From GCA-2684655 sp045105235 (GTDB taxonomy: Bacteria > Planctomycetota > UBA1135 > UBA2386), in the NCBI GenBank assembly GCA_045105235.1, contig JBGCDH010000002.1:124001-188000 (forward strand): a stretch of 64,000 nt of DNA, in the 5' to 3' direction. The notes beneath the pieces are model-generated. The model was given only the letters and a program-made list of their open reading frames with translations, did not search any database and had not been told where the DNA came from. The translations under genes were made by a program, and so were the position numbers. Below are positions 9,147-17,723 of this stretch, piece by piece. How positions within the stretch are numbered: position 1 is the stretch's first letter; every line of letters starts with the position of its first letter.

Positions 9147-9446
9147 CTAGGCCGGAAAGCCGTGCAGCCAGTGCGCCCTGCCCGTTCCGCAGTTGCGGAC
9201 CGTATGGCGCACGCCGGCCGGGATGGCCATTTGGGAACCCGCTTCGAGTCGAACCGAGTGGCTGTCAAACTCGATGAGGCACGATCCTTCGCTGAGGTAG
9301 ATTCGCGCGTCGACGTCGTGCTCGAGCTCTTCGACGTGCTGCGGTGGGTCGATCCAGAGTTCGCAGGTGAAGCCAGCACGATCCCAATCCCTGCGGATGG
9401 TCTCGGGTGTGGCTCGCTGCGCGTCGCAAGTTTCGGTTGTTTGCAT
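9147..9446 (-). CDS. Small cupin-domain protein
   Basis: Single cupin domain of about 99 residues. Visible features are QHVEELEHDVDARIYLSEGSC, the loop in the position of the first cupin motif, and SQMAIPAGVRHTVRNCG, the second motif with its conserved His. The first motif is degenerate: HxH is replaced by E/H/D, so metal binding may be altered. The start is set by GGGAGG eight bases upstream of ATG 9446; the open frame continues upstream without such support. It is convergent with the pterin gene, 39 bp away. Function unknown; it may be a storage-type or sugar-binding cupin. Confidence 0.72.
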   Translation of the reverse strand: MQTTETCDAQRATPETIRRDWDRAGFTCELWIDPPQHVEELEHDVDARIYLSEGSCLIEFDSHSVRLEAGSQMAIPAGVRHTVRNCGTGRAHWLHGFPA

Positions 9447-10059
9447 CCTGACGCCTCCCTTTCGCCTGGAGCTTGCCCGCGCGGCTGCGCGAGCGATGGG
9501 TGCACCTCGAACCGCGGTCGCAAGCGACGTGGTTACGGTGCTGGAGATCTTGGCTCGGACGGAGCAGATCATACCTTCTTCCGAAATGGGCGTGCCCATG
9601 GTGGTGGTTCTCGGTTGAAACGTGTCGTGGCAGTGGAGCGGGGTGGTGTGGAGGTGGTGAATCTCCGCCGCTCCGAGGGGTCGGAATAGCTAGGACGCTA
9701 TTCCCTGGCAGACTACCGCAGAATCTACGTGCGGTAACCGGGGTCGGGCATCTGGCATCAGGTGATGTCGGATAATCGCCGGCCGCGGCCCGCCGAGACG
9801 TGTCACGTGCCCGCGCAAGTTGCCGATGCTGAGGGGCTTATGCGCGGCCTCAGGAGTTTTACGGAGACTTGCAGGGAATTCGACCCGGGCGCCGGATTTC
9901 CGACAGTCGGGTCGCCGGATTGGCAAGACGCGTGCATCGGATGGCCCCGCTGAGCCCGCCAGCCAAGCTCGTTCGATCCAGCGTAACGGGCGACATCGAT
10001 TGGGCGCCGAGTCGCGCATTTGAGCCGCCGCTAGACGCGAAGCTTTTGTCCGTACAGAG

Positions 10060-10098
10060 GTCGAGGCTGGCTAGGCCAGCCTCGACAAGAGGTTTTTT
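10060..10098 (+). terminator. Rho-independent terminator-like hairpin
   Basis: A perfect 12-bp inverted repeat (GTCGAGGCTGGC pairing with its complement) encloses a three-base TAG loop. Six T residues follow seven bases after the stem. No recognisable gene on this strand ends just upstream, so it either ends an unannotated RNA or is a relic. The long spacing before the T-run weakens the call. Confidence 0.5.
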
Positions 10099-10279
10099 GA
10101 GGGTGGGGCATGGGACACCACCCAATCCTTTCCATTCTCCGGATCCACGCGCGGGCGCGAGACGTGCTGGCCAGCTCGCTGACCGACCAGCAGCACCAAG
10201 GGCTTACGCCCTGGAACAGACCCCTCTGATTCGCGATGCCGTCTCGGCGTCCGAGATGCCTGCGCGGGATCCTGAGAAC

Positions 10280-10324
10280 AAAAAAGAGCACCGACTGGGA
10301 GGCATGGTCCCAATCGGAACACTC
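10280..10324 (-). terminator. Rho-independent terminator-like hairpin on the minus strand
   Basis: On the minus strand an imperfect stem (GAG, CCGA and TGGGA blocks pairing across a GC-containing loop) is followed at once by six T residues. It lies 315 bp past the stop codon of the flavoenzyme gene, with the dispersed repeat between them. It could end that transcript or a separate small RNA. Confidence 0.55.
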
Positions 10325-10460
10325 TTTGGACGGCAGGGCGGTGGTGCCAGGTTCCGTTGGCTTCGCGAAAAACCTCGCTTTTGCCGTACGCCGTGATCGA
10401 CGCGGTCGGGCCCGCCGGGACGCGAGCCGGCACGTCATGCCTGCAGAGCGAAACGGGCCG

Positions 10461-10641
10461 AGTCTCGTGCATCCGACATCGGGGGCATTCTGCGGGCGCG
10501 AAGACGCCCGTCACGGCGTTGCTGCTCCTCGGCAGAAGCATGGAGCATGCATTCGTCGCAGCGCCTTGCGACGAACGCCTTCGCATCCCGGATCAGGCCC
10601 CATCTACCAGAGGCCCATCTACCTGAGGCGGCACGACACTA
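10461..10641. repeat. Dispersed inverted-repeat element, copy A
   Basis: About 181 bp, closely matching copy C and, over shared parts, copy B. The right end is an exact GCACGACACTA, the complement of TAGTGTCGTGC. The left end is degenerate (AGTCTCGTGCAT). The core includes GGGGGCATTCTGCGGGC and a block around ACGCCCGTCACGGCGTT. The terminal TAG, read on the minus strand, is the stop codon of the flavoenzyme gene. The central 55-60 bp are shared with copy C and absent from copy B. Confidence 0.88.
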
Positions 10642-11979
10642 GGGCAGCTCCAGCGCCTGTGGCTTGCCGCTTTCTGCCAGCCGCCGGATGTGCTGGTGCA
10701 CCTGCATGGCGCGCTTCACGCACTGATCGCTGTTGTGGTACTCGTAGCGGCCGAACCGACCGAAGGTCAGAAACCCGCTGTTGTCAAACCATTTGCGCAC
10801 GCGCGCGATGCGCTCGGCAAAGGCGAGGTCCTGGTCGATGTAGGCATACTCGTTGTTGCAGGCCTCGAGCAGCGTGACGTGCTCCTTGTGCAGTACCCCG
10901 GCGCTGTCGAGTCCGTCGACGACGCCCTGCAGCCAGCTGCGATCGTCTGGCTTGAGCTCGCCCCGGTGCGTGACCTCCGCCAAAAAGCAGCCGTGCCCCT
11001 TGGGGGCGTTGAACTTGGAGTAGTTGCTGTAGTAGGTAACCCGGTTGGTCGGGCCCTGCTCCTTGAACGGCAGGTAGATCCAGCTGAGGTCCGGCAGCGG
11101 CTCATCCGCCTTCACGCCGATCATGACGTTGATCAGGGAAATCGGCTTCAAGGCCCGGATGTCGGCCCGAACATCGTCTGGGATGTCGGCGAAGGCGCCC
11201 TCGATTTGGGGCAGCGGCACGGTGTTGACGACCAGGTCGAACTCGGTGCCGTTGACGCGGTAGCCATCGCCGTGACGCTCGACGCGCTCCACGGCCGTAT
11301 CGCAGACGAGTCGGAAGCCGCCGTCCGCGACGGTTCCCTTGACCATGGTTTCAAAGCCGCCGTGCAGCGGAAACCAAAAGACGGACTGGTGCGTGTAGCC
11401 CTCGCTGTCGCCGCCGACGGCCGACCGCAGAATGTCCTCGATCGGTGCCTCGGGCACGCGACCGGCGACCCAATCGCTGGCCATCGTGTCGAGGTCGCGC
11501 TTCCAGATCTTTTCGTTGTAGGGAACCATGAAGTGCCGGGCGAAGCCGTCGCCCATGCGCCACTGGATCCAGTCGCCGAAGTTTTCCGGGCACGGTTTGC
11601 CCATGCGGCGGCCGACGTAGGCTTCGACGTAGCCCTTCATGCACTCGACCGTGGCGTCCTGCGTCAGCTGCCCGACACCGTTCTCAAACGGGTAGGGCAC
11701 CCAGCGGTCGTGCCAGCGGATGCGCGTTTTGCGCTCGGTGCGCTGCGTGCCGTCGTCGCCGCCGCAGCGGTCGAGCTGCCACTGCAGGACGTCCTTATCC
11801 TTGCTAAACAGGATGTGGCCACCTGCTTCGTCGAAGGTGAACTCGCCGTATTTGCGGCTCTTGCAGAGACCGCCCGGGCGTTCGGACTTTTCGAGTACCG
11901 TGACGTCGTGGCCATCGCCCGCGAGCATGCGGGCCAGGGCGCAACCAGAAATACCGCCACCGAGAATGGCGACTTTCAC
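10639..11979 (-). CDS. UDP-galactopyranose-mutase-like FAD-dependent oxidoreductase
   Basis: Flavoprotein of about 446 residues. It opens directly with the FAD-binding Rossmann motif VAILGGGISGCALARMLA and a following acidic strand end (VTVLEKSERPGGLCKS), as in UDP-galactopyranose mutase, protoporphyrinogen-oxidase-like and amine-oxidase enzymes. FDEAGGHILFS and the long middle domain with PYNEKIWKRDL resemble UGM-like proteins used in cell-surface sugar metabolism. The start is GTG 11979, which places the nucleotide motif at the N-terminus; the frame extends upstream but would overlap the divergent MFS gene. The stop codon TAG (10641-10639) is also the terminal triplet of repeat copy A. The exact substrate is uncertain. 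Confidence 0.82.
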   Translation of the reverse strand: MKVAILGGGISGCALARMLAGDGHDVTVLEKSERPGGLCKSRKYGEFTFDEAGGHILFSKDKDVLQWQLDRCGGDDGTQRTERKTRIRWHDRWVPYPFENGVGQLTQDATVECMKGYVEAYVGRRMGKPCPENFGDWIQWRMGDGFARHFMVPYNEKIWKRDLDTMASDWVAGRVPEAPIEDILRSAVGGDSEGYTHQSVFWFPLHGGFETMVKGTVADGGFRLVCDTAVERVERHGDGYRVNGTEFDLVVNTVPLPQIEGAFADIPDDVRADIRALKPISLINVMIGVKADEPLPDLSWIYLPFKEQGPTNRVTYYSNYSKFNAPKGHGCFLAEVTHRGELKPDDRSWLQGVVDGLDSAGVLHKEHVTLLEACNNEYAYIDQDLAFAERIARVRKWFDNSGFLTFGRFGRYEYHNSDQCVKRAMQVHQHIRRLAESGKPQALELP

Positions 11980-12076
11980 GACGAGAGTTCCAGGGTGAGG
12001 CGAGCCATGGGGCGGAGAACCATACCTCGCAATGCGCACTTCGTGAGCTGAAAGCGGACGAGACTTCGCGCCTTCG

Positions 12077-13354
12077 TTGTTCGATAGTCTCGGCCAAGTG
12101 GCAGGCTCCAATGTGACCGATGCAGCCGCAGCTCCGCGGCCAGATGGCTCCCACCCGGCTGGCGGGGGGCTGCCGACGTCTGGACCAGGTGCGTCTGGAC
12201 GAGGCGCAGAGCGCGCCGCCGTCCTGGCGCTGGCGATGTCCGCGTTCGTGCTCAATCTGAACACCAACGTCATGGGCGCCCTGCTGCCGTTCCTTGGCGG
12301 CGAGTTCGATTTGTCCCAAGGGGCCGACTCCAGGCTGCTCGCCGCGGCGGGGATCGGCTCGGCAGTTGGCTCGTTTGTCGTCGCGGACGTGTCCCGCTGG
12401 ATGGGCCGCCGTACGGTGCTGCTGATTGGGCTCGGCCTGTTTGGCGCGGCCAGCCTGGGCCATCTGTTTGTCGATGGCTACGGATTGCTCTACGCGCTGC
12501 GCGTGCTGTCGGGACTGGCCAGCGGTTTGTCGTATGCGGCCGCTTCGGCAGCCGCCGCCGATATTGCTCCGTATGAGCGCCGTGGTGCCGTCATGGGGCG
12601 CTTCAATGCCGGCATGTTCCTTGCCATTCCGGTCGGCATGCCGCTGACCGTGTGGCTTGCCGCCAACGGCAACTGGCCCGCCATTTTCGCGGTCCAGGCG
12701 GGGGTCGGGCTGCTCGGCTTTGTGCTCTCGTGGCGCTCCGTGCCGCCGCTGCCAAAGACTCCGGCCGCCCGCCGGCTGCCGCTGCTGCGCGACGCCGGCG
12801 TCGTCGCGGTGTTGCTGGCGACGATGCTGCACGTCGGATCGTTTTTTGTGGTCGTGCAGCTGTCGACGTCGTGGCTGGACGAGGCTGGGCTGGTTGCCAA
12901 AGAGCAGCAGATCTGGCTCTGGATCGGGCTGGGGGCGCTGTCGGTTGTCGGAAGTGCGGCATTCGGCAAGCTCTCGGACGCGCTCGGCAAGCGCCGCTTC
13001 GTGCTGATCACGTCGGCTGTTTTGGTGGGCTGTTTTGCGGCTTTGGCCGCGATGCCCGGTCCGGTTGGCCTGCTGGTCGTGGGAGCCCTGCTAGCGCTGG
13101 CGGCGGCGGCGCGAACCGGTCCCCTGCAGGCGCTCGTGTCGGGTCTGGTGTCGAGCGAGCAGCTCGGCGCGCTGATGGGCCTGCGCGGGTTCTGCATGCA
13201 GCTTGGCGTCGCGCTGTTTGCGACGGTCTCGGCCTCGGTCAGTGCCAGCCTGGGCTTTCAGGGTGTGCTGCTGTTTGGTGCCGGCTGTCAGCTGGTGTCG
13301 CTGCTGTCGATCTGGTTCGGCGTGCACGAGCCGGCCGCTCGGCAGGACAGCTAG
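12077..13354 (+). CDS. Major facilitator superfamily transporter
   Basis: Inner-membrane transporter of about 425 residues with twelve hydrophobic segments after a roughly 45-residue polar N-terminus. The loop between segments 2 and 3 reads SRWMGRRTVLLIG, the MFS motif A (G-x3-D/R-R-x-G-R-R). A related copy in the second half (GKLSDALGKRRFVLI) marks the internal duplication. The overall look is that of drug:proton antiporter-type sugar or drug effluxers (DHA1-like). The start is uncertain: TTG 12077 is the first start in frame, and several GTGs further in are possible because the long polar N-terminus is unusual. It is divergent from the flavoenzyme. Substrate unknown. Confidence 0.85.
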   Translation: MFDSLGQVAGSNVTDAAAAPRPDGSHPAGGGLPTSGPGASGRGAERAAVLALAMSAFVLNLNTNVMGALLPFLGGEFDLSQGADSRLLAAAGIGSAVGSFVVADVSRWMGRRTVLLIGLGLFGAASLGHLFVDGYGLLYALRVLSGLASGLSYAAASAAAADIAPYERRGAVMGRFNAGMFLAIPVGMPLTVWLAANGNWPAIFAVQAGVGLLGFVLSWRSVPPLPKTPAARRLPLLRDAGVVAVLLATMLHVGSFFVVVQLSTSWLDEAGLVAKEQQIWLWIGLGALSVVGSAAFGKLSDALGKRRFVLITSAVLVGCFAALAAMPGPVGLLVVGALLALAAAARTGPLQALVSGLVSSEQLGALMGLRGFCMQLGVALFATVSASVSASLGFQGVLLFGAGCQLVSLLSIWFGVHEPAARQDS

Positions 13355-13469
13355 GCCGGACGCCCCGACGCCGAAGATTCGATCGGGCGACATACCCGCC
13401 CGCGGTTTGGCCACGGACAGAACGCGAATGCGCTCTTCCGGCGCTGGCCATCGACCAGTCGAAATCCTC

Positions 13470-14546
13470 ATGCGAACCATCGCCCGCGTTGCTCTTCTCG
13501 CGCTGCCTCTAGCGGCTAGCTGCACGACCTACACCGAGGCCCTCTACGTCGGCAGCACGGACTACGAGATTGCCTCTCGAACCGCCTTCGAGGATGGCGT
13601 GGTCGAGTCCTACCTGCTCGACGACGGTCGCTACATCCGGGTGAAAACGAGGCGCGAGCAAGAGCGCCCCTTTTTGGGCTTTCAGGTCGTCGAGATCGAC
13701 AAGTCGCGCGCCCTTGAGGTGGGGGTCGATCCCTACTCCGGCATGCTCGTGACCGACACCTTCGCAAATTCGAGCGCGCGGCAGGCTGGCGTTCGCCCGG
13801 GAGATGTGCTGCTTACGATCGACGGTCAGCGCATCATCTACGCCGAGCAGCTCGAGAAGGCCGAATACGCGCACGCGGCCAGCGAAGGCGTCGTCTGCGA
13901 GCTGCTGCGAGGCGCCGAGAAGCTCGAGCTGTCGCTCAAGATGCAGACGCTGGCCGAAGACGTTACGGACGTCGAGTCCATTGCCCTCGAGTCAGGCATC
14001 TCGTCGCCGCGGCCCTATGCAGGAGTCACGATGCGCGGCATTCCGCAGGAATGGTGCGAGCGCATGTTTGACGACCAAAAGCAAGCGGTCGTGCTGAGCC
14101 AGGTGGATGTCGGCTCGCCTGCGTGGCTCGCCGGGTTCCGCGGCGGCGACATCCTCGAGCAAGTCGATGGGGAGCCGTGTCCCTCGGTCGCCGAACTCAG
14201 CAAGCGCATTCGCGCCAGTGGCCCGGCCGGTGGCAGCATGTTGTGGCGGGTGCGCCGTGAGCTTGGGAACAGCCACGAGGGCGTCGTGCAGCTCGCGGAC
14301 TACTCCGGCACAACGCGCGCCAACTTCCCGCTGCTGTGGAACTCGAAGAACAGCGCGGCCGAAGACCGCTGGGCCATTGGCTGGGGGCTGGTCATGAGCA
14401 ACCGCAACCAATATGTCGCCAACCAAAGCACCCGCGAGGTCGAGACGCGCAACCGCTTCAGTGCGCTGCTTGGCTTGATCCAGGTCGACGACCGGCCGGA
14501 AGACACGCGTGTGCGCCTGCTGTGGTTCATCACGTTCGAAACCTAA
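13470..14546 (+). CDS. Lipoprotein with two PDZ domains
   Basis: Exported protein of 358 residues. The signal sequence ends in LPLAASC, a plausible lipobox with Cys at about residue 17. Two PDZ-like domains follow. The first has SGMLVTDTFANSSARQAGVRPGDVLLTIDG (about residues 90-118) and the second has VGSPAWLAGFRGGDILEQVDG (about 208-233). No protease domain is present, so the PDZ pair probably serves as a docking platform on the periplasmic face. The last 110 residues look like a beta-rich domain I do not recognise. The start ATG 13470 is chosen from the signal peptide; the frame is open upstream into the MFS gene. Confidence 0.78.
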   Translation: MRTIARVALLALPLAASCTTYTEALYVGSTDYEIASRTAFEDGVVESYLLDDGRYIRVKTRREQERPFLGFQVVEIDKSRALEVGVDPYSGMLVTDTFANSSARQAGVRPGDVLLTIDGQRIIYAEQLEKAEYAHAASEGVVCELLRGAEKLELSLKMQTLAEDVTDVESIALESGISSPRPYAGVTMRGIPQEWCERMFDDQKQAVVLSQVDVGSPAWLAGFRGGDILEQVDGEPCPSVAELSKRIRASGPAGGSMLWRVRRELGNSHEGVVQLADYSGTTRANFPLLWNSKNSAAEDRWAIGWGLVMSNRNQYVANQSTREVETRNRFSALLGLIQVDDRPEDTRVRLLWFITFET

Positions 14547-14590
14547 ACGCGGACGCCGGCGCCAACGCCGCCGCCATTCGCGGCTTGGCG

Positions 14591-14647
14591 CGCTGGGTTT
14601 GCTCAGCGCTGGGTTTGCGCAGCGCTGGGCTTGCTCAGCGCTGGCAG
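14591..14647. repeat. 16-bp tandem repeat at the 3' end of mutM
   Basis: Three units of CGCTGGGTTTGCTCAG (two with one or two changes) plus a partial fourth. The array overlaps the last codons of the minus-strand mutM gene and extends into the 88-bp gap before it. It looks like slippage or local duplication of the gene's end. Confidence 0.75.
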
Positions 14648-15486
14648 CCCGAACACCAATAGGTGCTGCGGCCCTGCTGCACGGCGCGCTGGATGATGCC
14701 GCGGCAGCGCGGGCACGCTTGCTCGTCGCGCTCGTAGACGCGTAGTTCGCGCGCGAAGTAGCCAGCGTCTTCGGCGACGCCCACGTAGTCGCGGAAGCTT
14801 GTGCCGCCCGCGGCGATTGCGCTCGTCAACACGTCGCGCACGGCTTGCGCCAAGGCGTCGCACTCCGACTTGGTCAGAGACTTCGCCGCCCGCCGTGGAC
14901 GCACGCCTGCGTGCCAGCAGGATTCGCTGGCGTAGATGTTGCCGACGCCGACCAGCACGTTGCCGTTCATCAGCAGCTGCTTGATTGCCACCTTGCGATT
15001 GCGGCTGACGCGATGCAAAAACGCGCCGTCAAACTCGGGATCGAGCGGCTCTTGTCCGAGATCCTTCAGGCGCTCGTGCTGGTCCAGGGCGTGGCCATCG
15101 GCGACGTCGAGGGCGCCAAAGCGCCGCGGATCGATGAAGCGCACCAGCCGGTCCGCAAAGTCCATGCGCCAGTGTTCGTGCTTGCGGTATTCAGGGCGGG
15201 CCGCGTGCGGCTCGATCGGGTCGACGATCAAGCGACCGGTCATGCCCAGATGGATGAGCGCAACCGGCTGACAGCGGGAATCGTGCGGCTTGCCAAAGTG
15301 CACCAGCAGATACTTGGAACGCCGTCGCACGGCCGTGCAGTGCAGGCCAACCAGGCCCTCGAGTGCGGTGCGCGGCATCGGCCAGCGCAGGTCCTCGCGC
15401 TGCAGGTGCATCGCGCGCAGCTGCCGGCCAAGCAGATGGGGCTCGGCGCCGGTGCGCACAGTTTCGACTTCTGGGAGTTCAGGCAC
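14635..15486 (-). CDS. mutM: Formamidopyrimidine-DNA glycosylase
   Basis: Base-excision repair enzyme that removes 8-oxoguanine and formamidopyrimidines and nicks the strand by beta,delta-elimination. GTG 15486 is followed by PELPEVETV, so removal of the initiator Met leaves the catalytic N-terminal Pro and Glu; this decides the start even though the frame runs upstream. Other landmarks are RRRSKYLLVHF (catalytic Lys loop), HLGMTGRL, QLLMNGNVLVGVGNIYASE (helix-two-turn-helix), and a C-terminal zinc finger with CPRC and CSGC. The length of 283 residues is normal. It faces the methylmalonyl-CoA epimerase gene divergently. The C-terminal codons lie inside a 16-bp tandem repeat. Confidence 0.96.
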   Translation of the reverse strand: MPELPEVETVRTGAEPHLLGRQLRAMHLQREDLRWPMPRTALEGLVGLHCTAVRRRSKYLLVHFGKPHDSRCQPVALIHLGMTGRLIVDPIEPHAARPEYRKHEHWRMDFADRLVRFIDPRRFGALDVADGHALDQHERLKDLGQEPLDPEFDGAFLHRVSRNRKVAIKQLLMNGNVLVGVGNIYASESCWHAGVRPRRAAKSLTKSECDALAQAVRDVLTSAIAAGGTSFRDYVGVAEDAGYFARELRVYERDEQACPRCRGIIQRAVQQGRSTYWCSGCQR

Positions 15487-15626
15487 GGCGGAAGTGGGGG
15501 GAGGGCGGAGGTGGTCGCTCGGCAGCAAGTTGAGCGGGTCGCGATCCATCCTCGCCTCTCGCAAAGACAGGGCCTACCATCCTTCGCCCCGGTTGGCCAG
15601 TGAAGCGGCTTTCCGGCGATGTGACC

Positions 15627-16091
15627 ATGCCGACTGACTCCCCGATTCCGGATTCTCCGATCCAAGGGCTGCACCACATTGGTGTGGCCGTGCGTTCGCT
15701 CGACGAGGCCGTGCCAAAGTGGACGGAACGCCTCGGCCTGAAGCTCCAATCGGTCGACGAAGTGCCGACGGAGCAGGTCAAGGTAGCCGTACTGCTGGCC
15801 GGCGGAACGCGGATCGAGCTGCTGGAGCCGACCAGCGACGAGTCACCGATCGCCAAGTTCCTCGCCAAGCGGGGGCCCGGCGTGCACCACCTGGCCTTTC
15901 AGGTCGGCGACTGCCAGCAGAAGATCACGACGCTGCTCGCTGGGGATGCGCCGATGCTGAACACCACCCCCAATCCCGGTGCCCACGACTGCAAGGTCGC
16001 GTTTGTGCACCCCAAATTCTTAGGCGGTGTGCTGGCCGAGCTGGTCGAGGATCCGCATGCGGCTGACCCGCAGGAGACGAGCAATGGCTGA
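15627..16091 (+). CDS. mce: Methylmalonyl-CoA epimerase
   Basis: Vicinal-oxygen-chelate-fold enzyme of about 154 residues that interconverts the (S) and (R) forms of methylmalonyl-CoA. Landmarks are GLHHIGVAVRSLDEA (metal His), RIELLEPTSDESPIAKFL, GPGVHHLAFQV (second metal His) and VAFVHPKFLGGVLAELVE (metal Glu), the standard series for this family. ATG 15627 is preferred; GTG 15600 is in frame. The stop overlaps the start of the carboxyltransferase gene by eight bases, so the two are probably translationally coupled. They act in consecutive steps of propionyl-CoA metabolism. Confidence 0.92.
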   Translation: MPTDSPIPDSPIQGLHHIGVAVRSLDEAVPKWTERLGLKLQSVDEVPTEQVKVAVLLAGGTRIELLEPTSDESPIAKFLAKRGPGVHHLAFQVGDCQQKITTLLAGDAPMLNTTPNPGAHDCKVAFVHPKFLGGVLAELVEDPHAADPQETSNG

Positions 16092-17667
16092 TTCGAATTC
16101 GAAAGCAGCGGGCAAGAAGGCTGGCCCGATCGAAAAGCTGCACGAACTGCGCGAGCGTTCGCTGCAGGGTGGCGGCGAAAAGCGCGTCCAGTCGCAGCAC
16201 GACCGCGGCAAGCTGACGGCGCGCGAGCGCATCGAGCTGCTCGTCGACCCGGGTTCGTTTGTCGAAATCGACCGCTTCGTGACCCACCGATGCCGTGACT
16301 TCGGCATGGACAGCGACAAAAACACCATCCTCGGCGATGGCGTGGTTACCGGCAGCGCCAAGATCGACGGGCGGCCCGTATACCTGTTTGCGCAGGACTT
16401 CACGGTGTTTGGCGGCAGTCTGTCCGAAACCCACGCACAGAAGATCGTCAAGGTCATGGACCTCGCGATGAAGATGGGCGTGCCGATGCTCGGGCTGTGC
16501 GACTCCGGCGGTGCGCGGATCCAGGAGGGCGTGGTCTCCCTCGGTGGCTACGCCGACATCTTTTTGCGCAACACCCTCGCCAGCGGCGTGATTCCGCAGA
16601 TCAGCGCGATCATGGGGCCGTGCGCCGGCGGCGCCGTCTACTCGCCGTCGATCACCGACTTCGTGATGATGGTGGAGGGCACGAGCTTCATGCACATCAC
16701 CGGGCCGGACGTCGTCAAGACGGTGACCCATGAAGACACCACGAGCGAAGAGCTCGGCGGTGCCCGCGTGCACAGCGAGGTCAGCGGCGTGGCGCACTTT
16801 ACGGCGCCGGACGATGCTGCCTGCCTGATGCAGCTGCGTGAGCTGCTGTCGTACTTGCCGCTCAACAACGGCGAAGATCCGCCGTTCCGCGCGACGGACG
16901 ACGATCCCAATCGCATGGATGAGGCGCTCGATACGATCGTGCCGCCGTCCAGCAACCAGCCCTACGACATCAAAAAGGTCGTCGAGAAGGTCGTCGACGA
17001 TGGTCAGTTCTTCGAGGTGCATGCGCGCTTCGCCAAGAACATCGTCGTGGGCTTTGCGCGCCTCGGTGGCCGCGTCGTCGGCATCGTCGGCAACCAGCCG
17101 GCGCACCTCGCCGGCGTGCTCGACATCCAGGCGAGCCTCAAGGGAGCGCGCTTCGTGCGCTTCTGCGATGCGTTCAACATCCCGCTGGTGGTCTTTGAGG
17201 ACGTGCCCGGTTTCCTGCCGGGAACCGAGCAGGAATGGGGCGGCATCATCACGCACGGTGCCAAGTTGCTCTACGCGTTTTGTGAAGCGACCGTGCCGCG
17301 CATGACCGTGATCACGCGCAAGGCCTATGGCGGCGCCTACACGGTGATGAACAACCGCCACATCCGCGCGGACTTTGTCGTCGCGTGGCCGTCGGCCGAG
17401 ATCGCGGTGATGGGGGCAGAAGGCGCCGCCAAGATCGTCTTCCGCCGCGAGATCCAGGCTGCTGACGATCCAGAGGCCGAAGAAAAGCGCCTCGTCGATG
17501 GCTACAAGGACAAGTTCGCCAACCCCTACCAGGCGGCCGCGCGCGGGTTCGTCGACGACGTCATCGAGCCGCACCGGACGCGCCCGGCGCTGATCCAGGC
17601 GCTTGAGCTGCTGCGCAGCAAGCGCGACCAGAACCCGCCGAAGAAGCACGGCAACATCCCGCTGTAG
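16084..17667 (+). CDS. pccB: Acyl-CoA (propionyl-CoA type) carboxylase, carboxyltransferase beta subunit
   Basis: Carboxyltransferase of 527 residues that moves CO2 from carboxybiotin to an acyl-CoA. Landmarks are GKLTARERIELLVDPGSFVEID, then LCDSGGARIQEGVVSLGGYADIF (oxyanion hole and acyl-CoA site), MGPCAGGAVYSPSITDF, and the C-terminal half with FEDVPGFLPG, KAYGGAYTVMN and AVMGAEGAAKIVFRRE. The length and motifs fit the propionyl-CoA carboxylase beta family. ATG 16084 lies inside the end of mce. The matching biotin carboxylase and biotin carrier are at 36.6-38.6 kb. Substrate preference (propionyl- versus other acyl-CoA) is inferred from the epimerase neighbour. Confidence 0.94.
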   Translation: MADSNSKAAGKKAGPIEKLHELRERSLQGGGEKRVQSQHDRGKLTARERIELLVDPGSFVEIDRFVTHRCRDFGMDSDKNTILGDGVVTGSAKIDGRPVYLFAQDFTVFGGSLSETHAQKIVKVMDLAMKMGVPMLGLCDSGGARIQEGVVSLGGYADIFLRNTLASGVIPQISAIMGPCAGGAVYSPSITDFVMMVEGTSFMHITGPDVVKTVTHEDTTSEELGGARVHSEVSGVAHFTAPDDAACLMQLRELLSYLPLNNGEDPPFRATDDDPNRMDEALDTIVPPSSNQPYDIKKVVEKVVDDGQFFEVHARFAKNIVVGFARLGGRVVGIVGNQPAHLAGVLDIQASLKGARFVRFCDAFNIPLVVFEDVPGFLPGTEQEWGGIITHGAKLLYAFCEATVPRMTVITRKAYGGAYTVMNNRHIRADFVVAWPSAEIAVMGAEGAAKIVFRREIQAADDPEAEEKRLVDGYKDKFANPYQAAARGFVDDVIEPHRTRPALIQALELLRSKRDQNPPKKHGNIPL

Positions 17668-17723
17668 GGCAAGGGCCGCAACAGCGATATCGGCGGAGGC
17701 GGCCGCTTAGGCGGCGGCAGGCG

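Larger units (their letters stand above)
9447..10460. other. Gene-free kilobase with two terminator-like hairpins
   Basis: No frame in this stretch looks protein-coding: the open frames are short, overlap on both strands and show no family motif or ribosome site. It contains two strong hairpins followed by T-runs, listed separately, one for each strand. It ends at copy A of the dispersed repeat. It may contain an uncharacterised RNA gene, or be the decayed remains of lost genes. Confidence 0.6.

Noticed and set aside
14547..14634. Gap before mutM as a terminator
   Set aside because: It consists of GC-rich spacer and the 16-bp repeat; no stem with a T-run is present.
15925..17649. Long minus-strand open frame opposite the carboxyltransferase gene
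   Set aside because: Antisense shadow of pccB; its sequence is a mirror of the codon bias and shows no motif.
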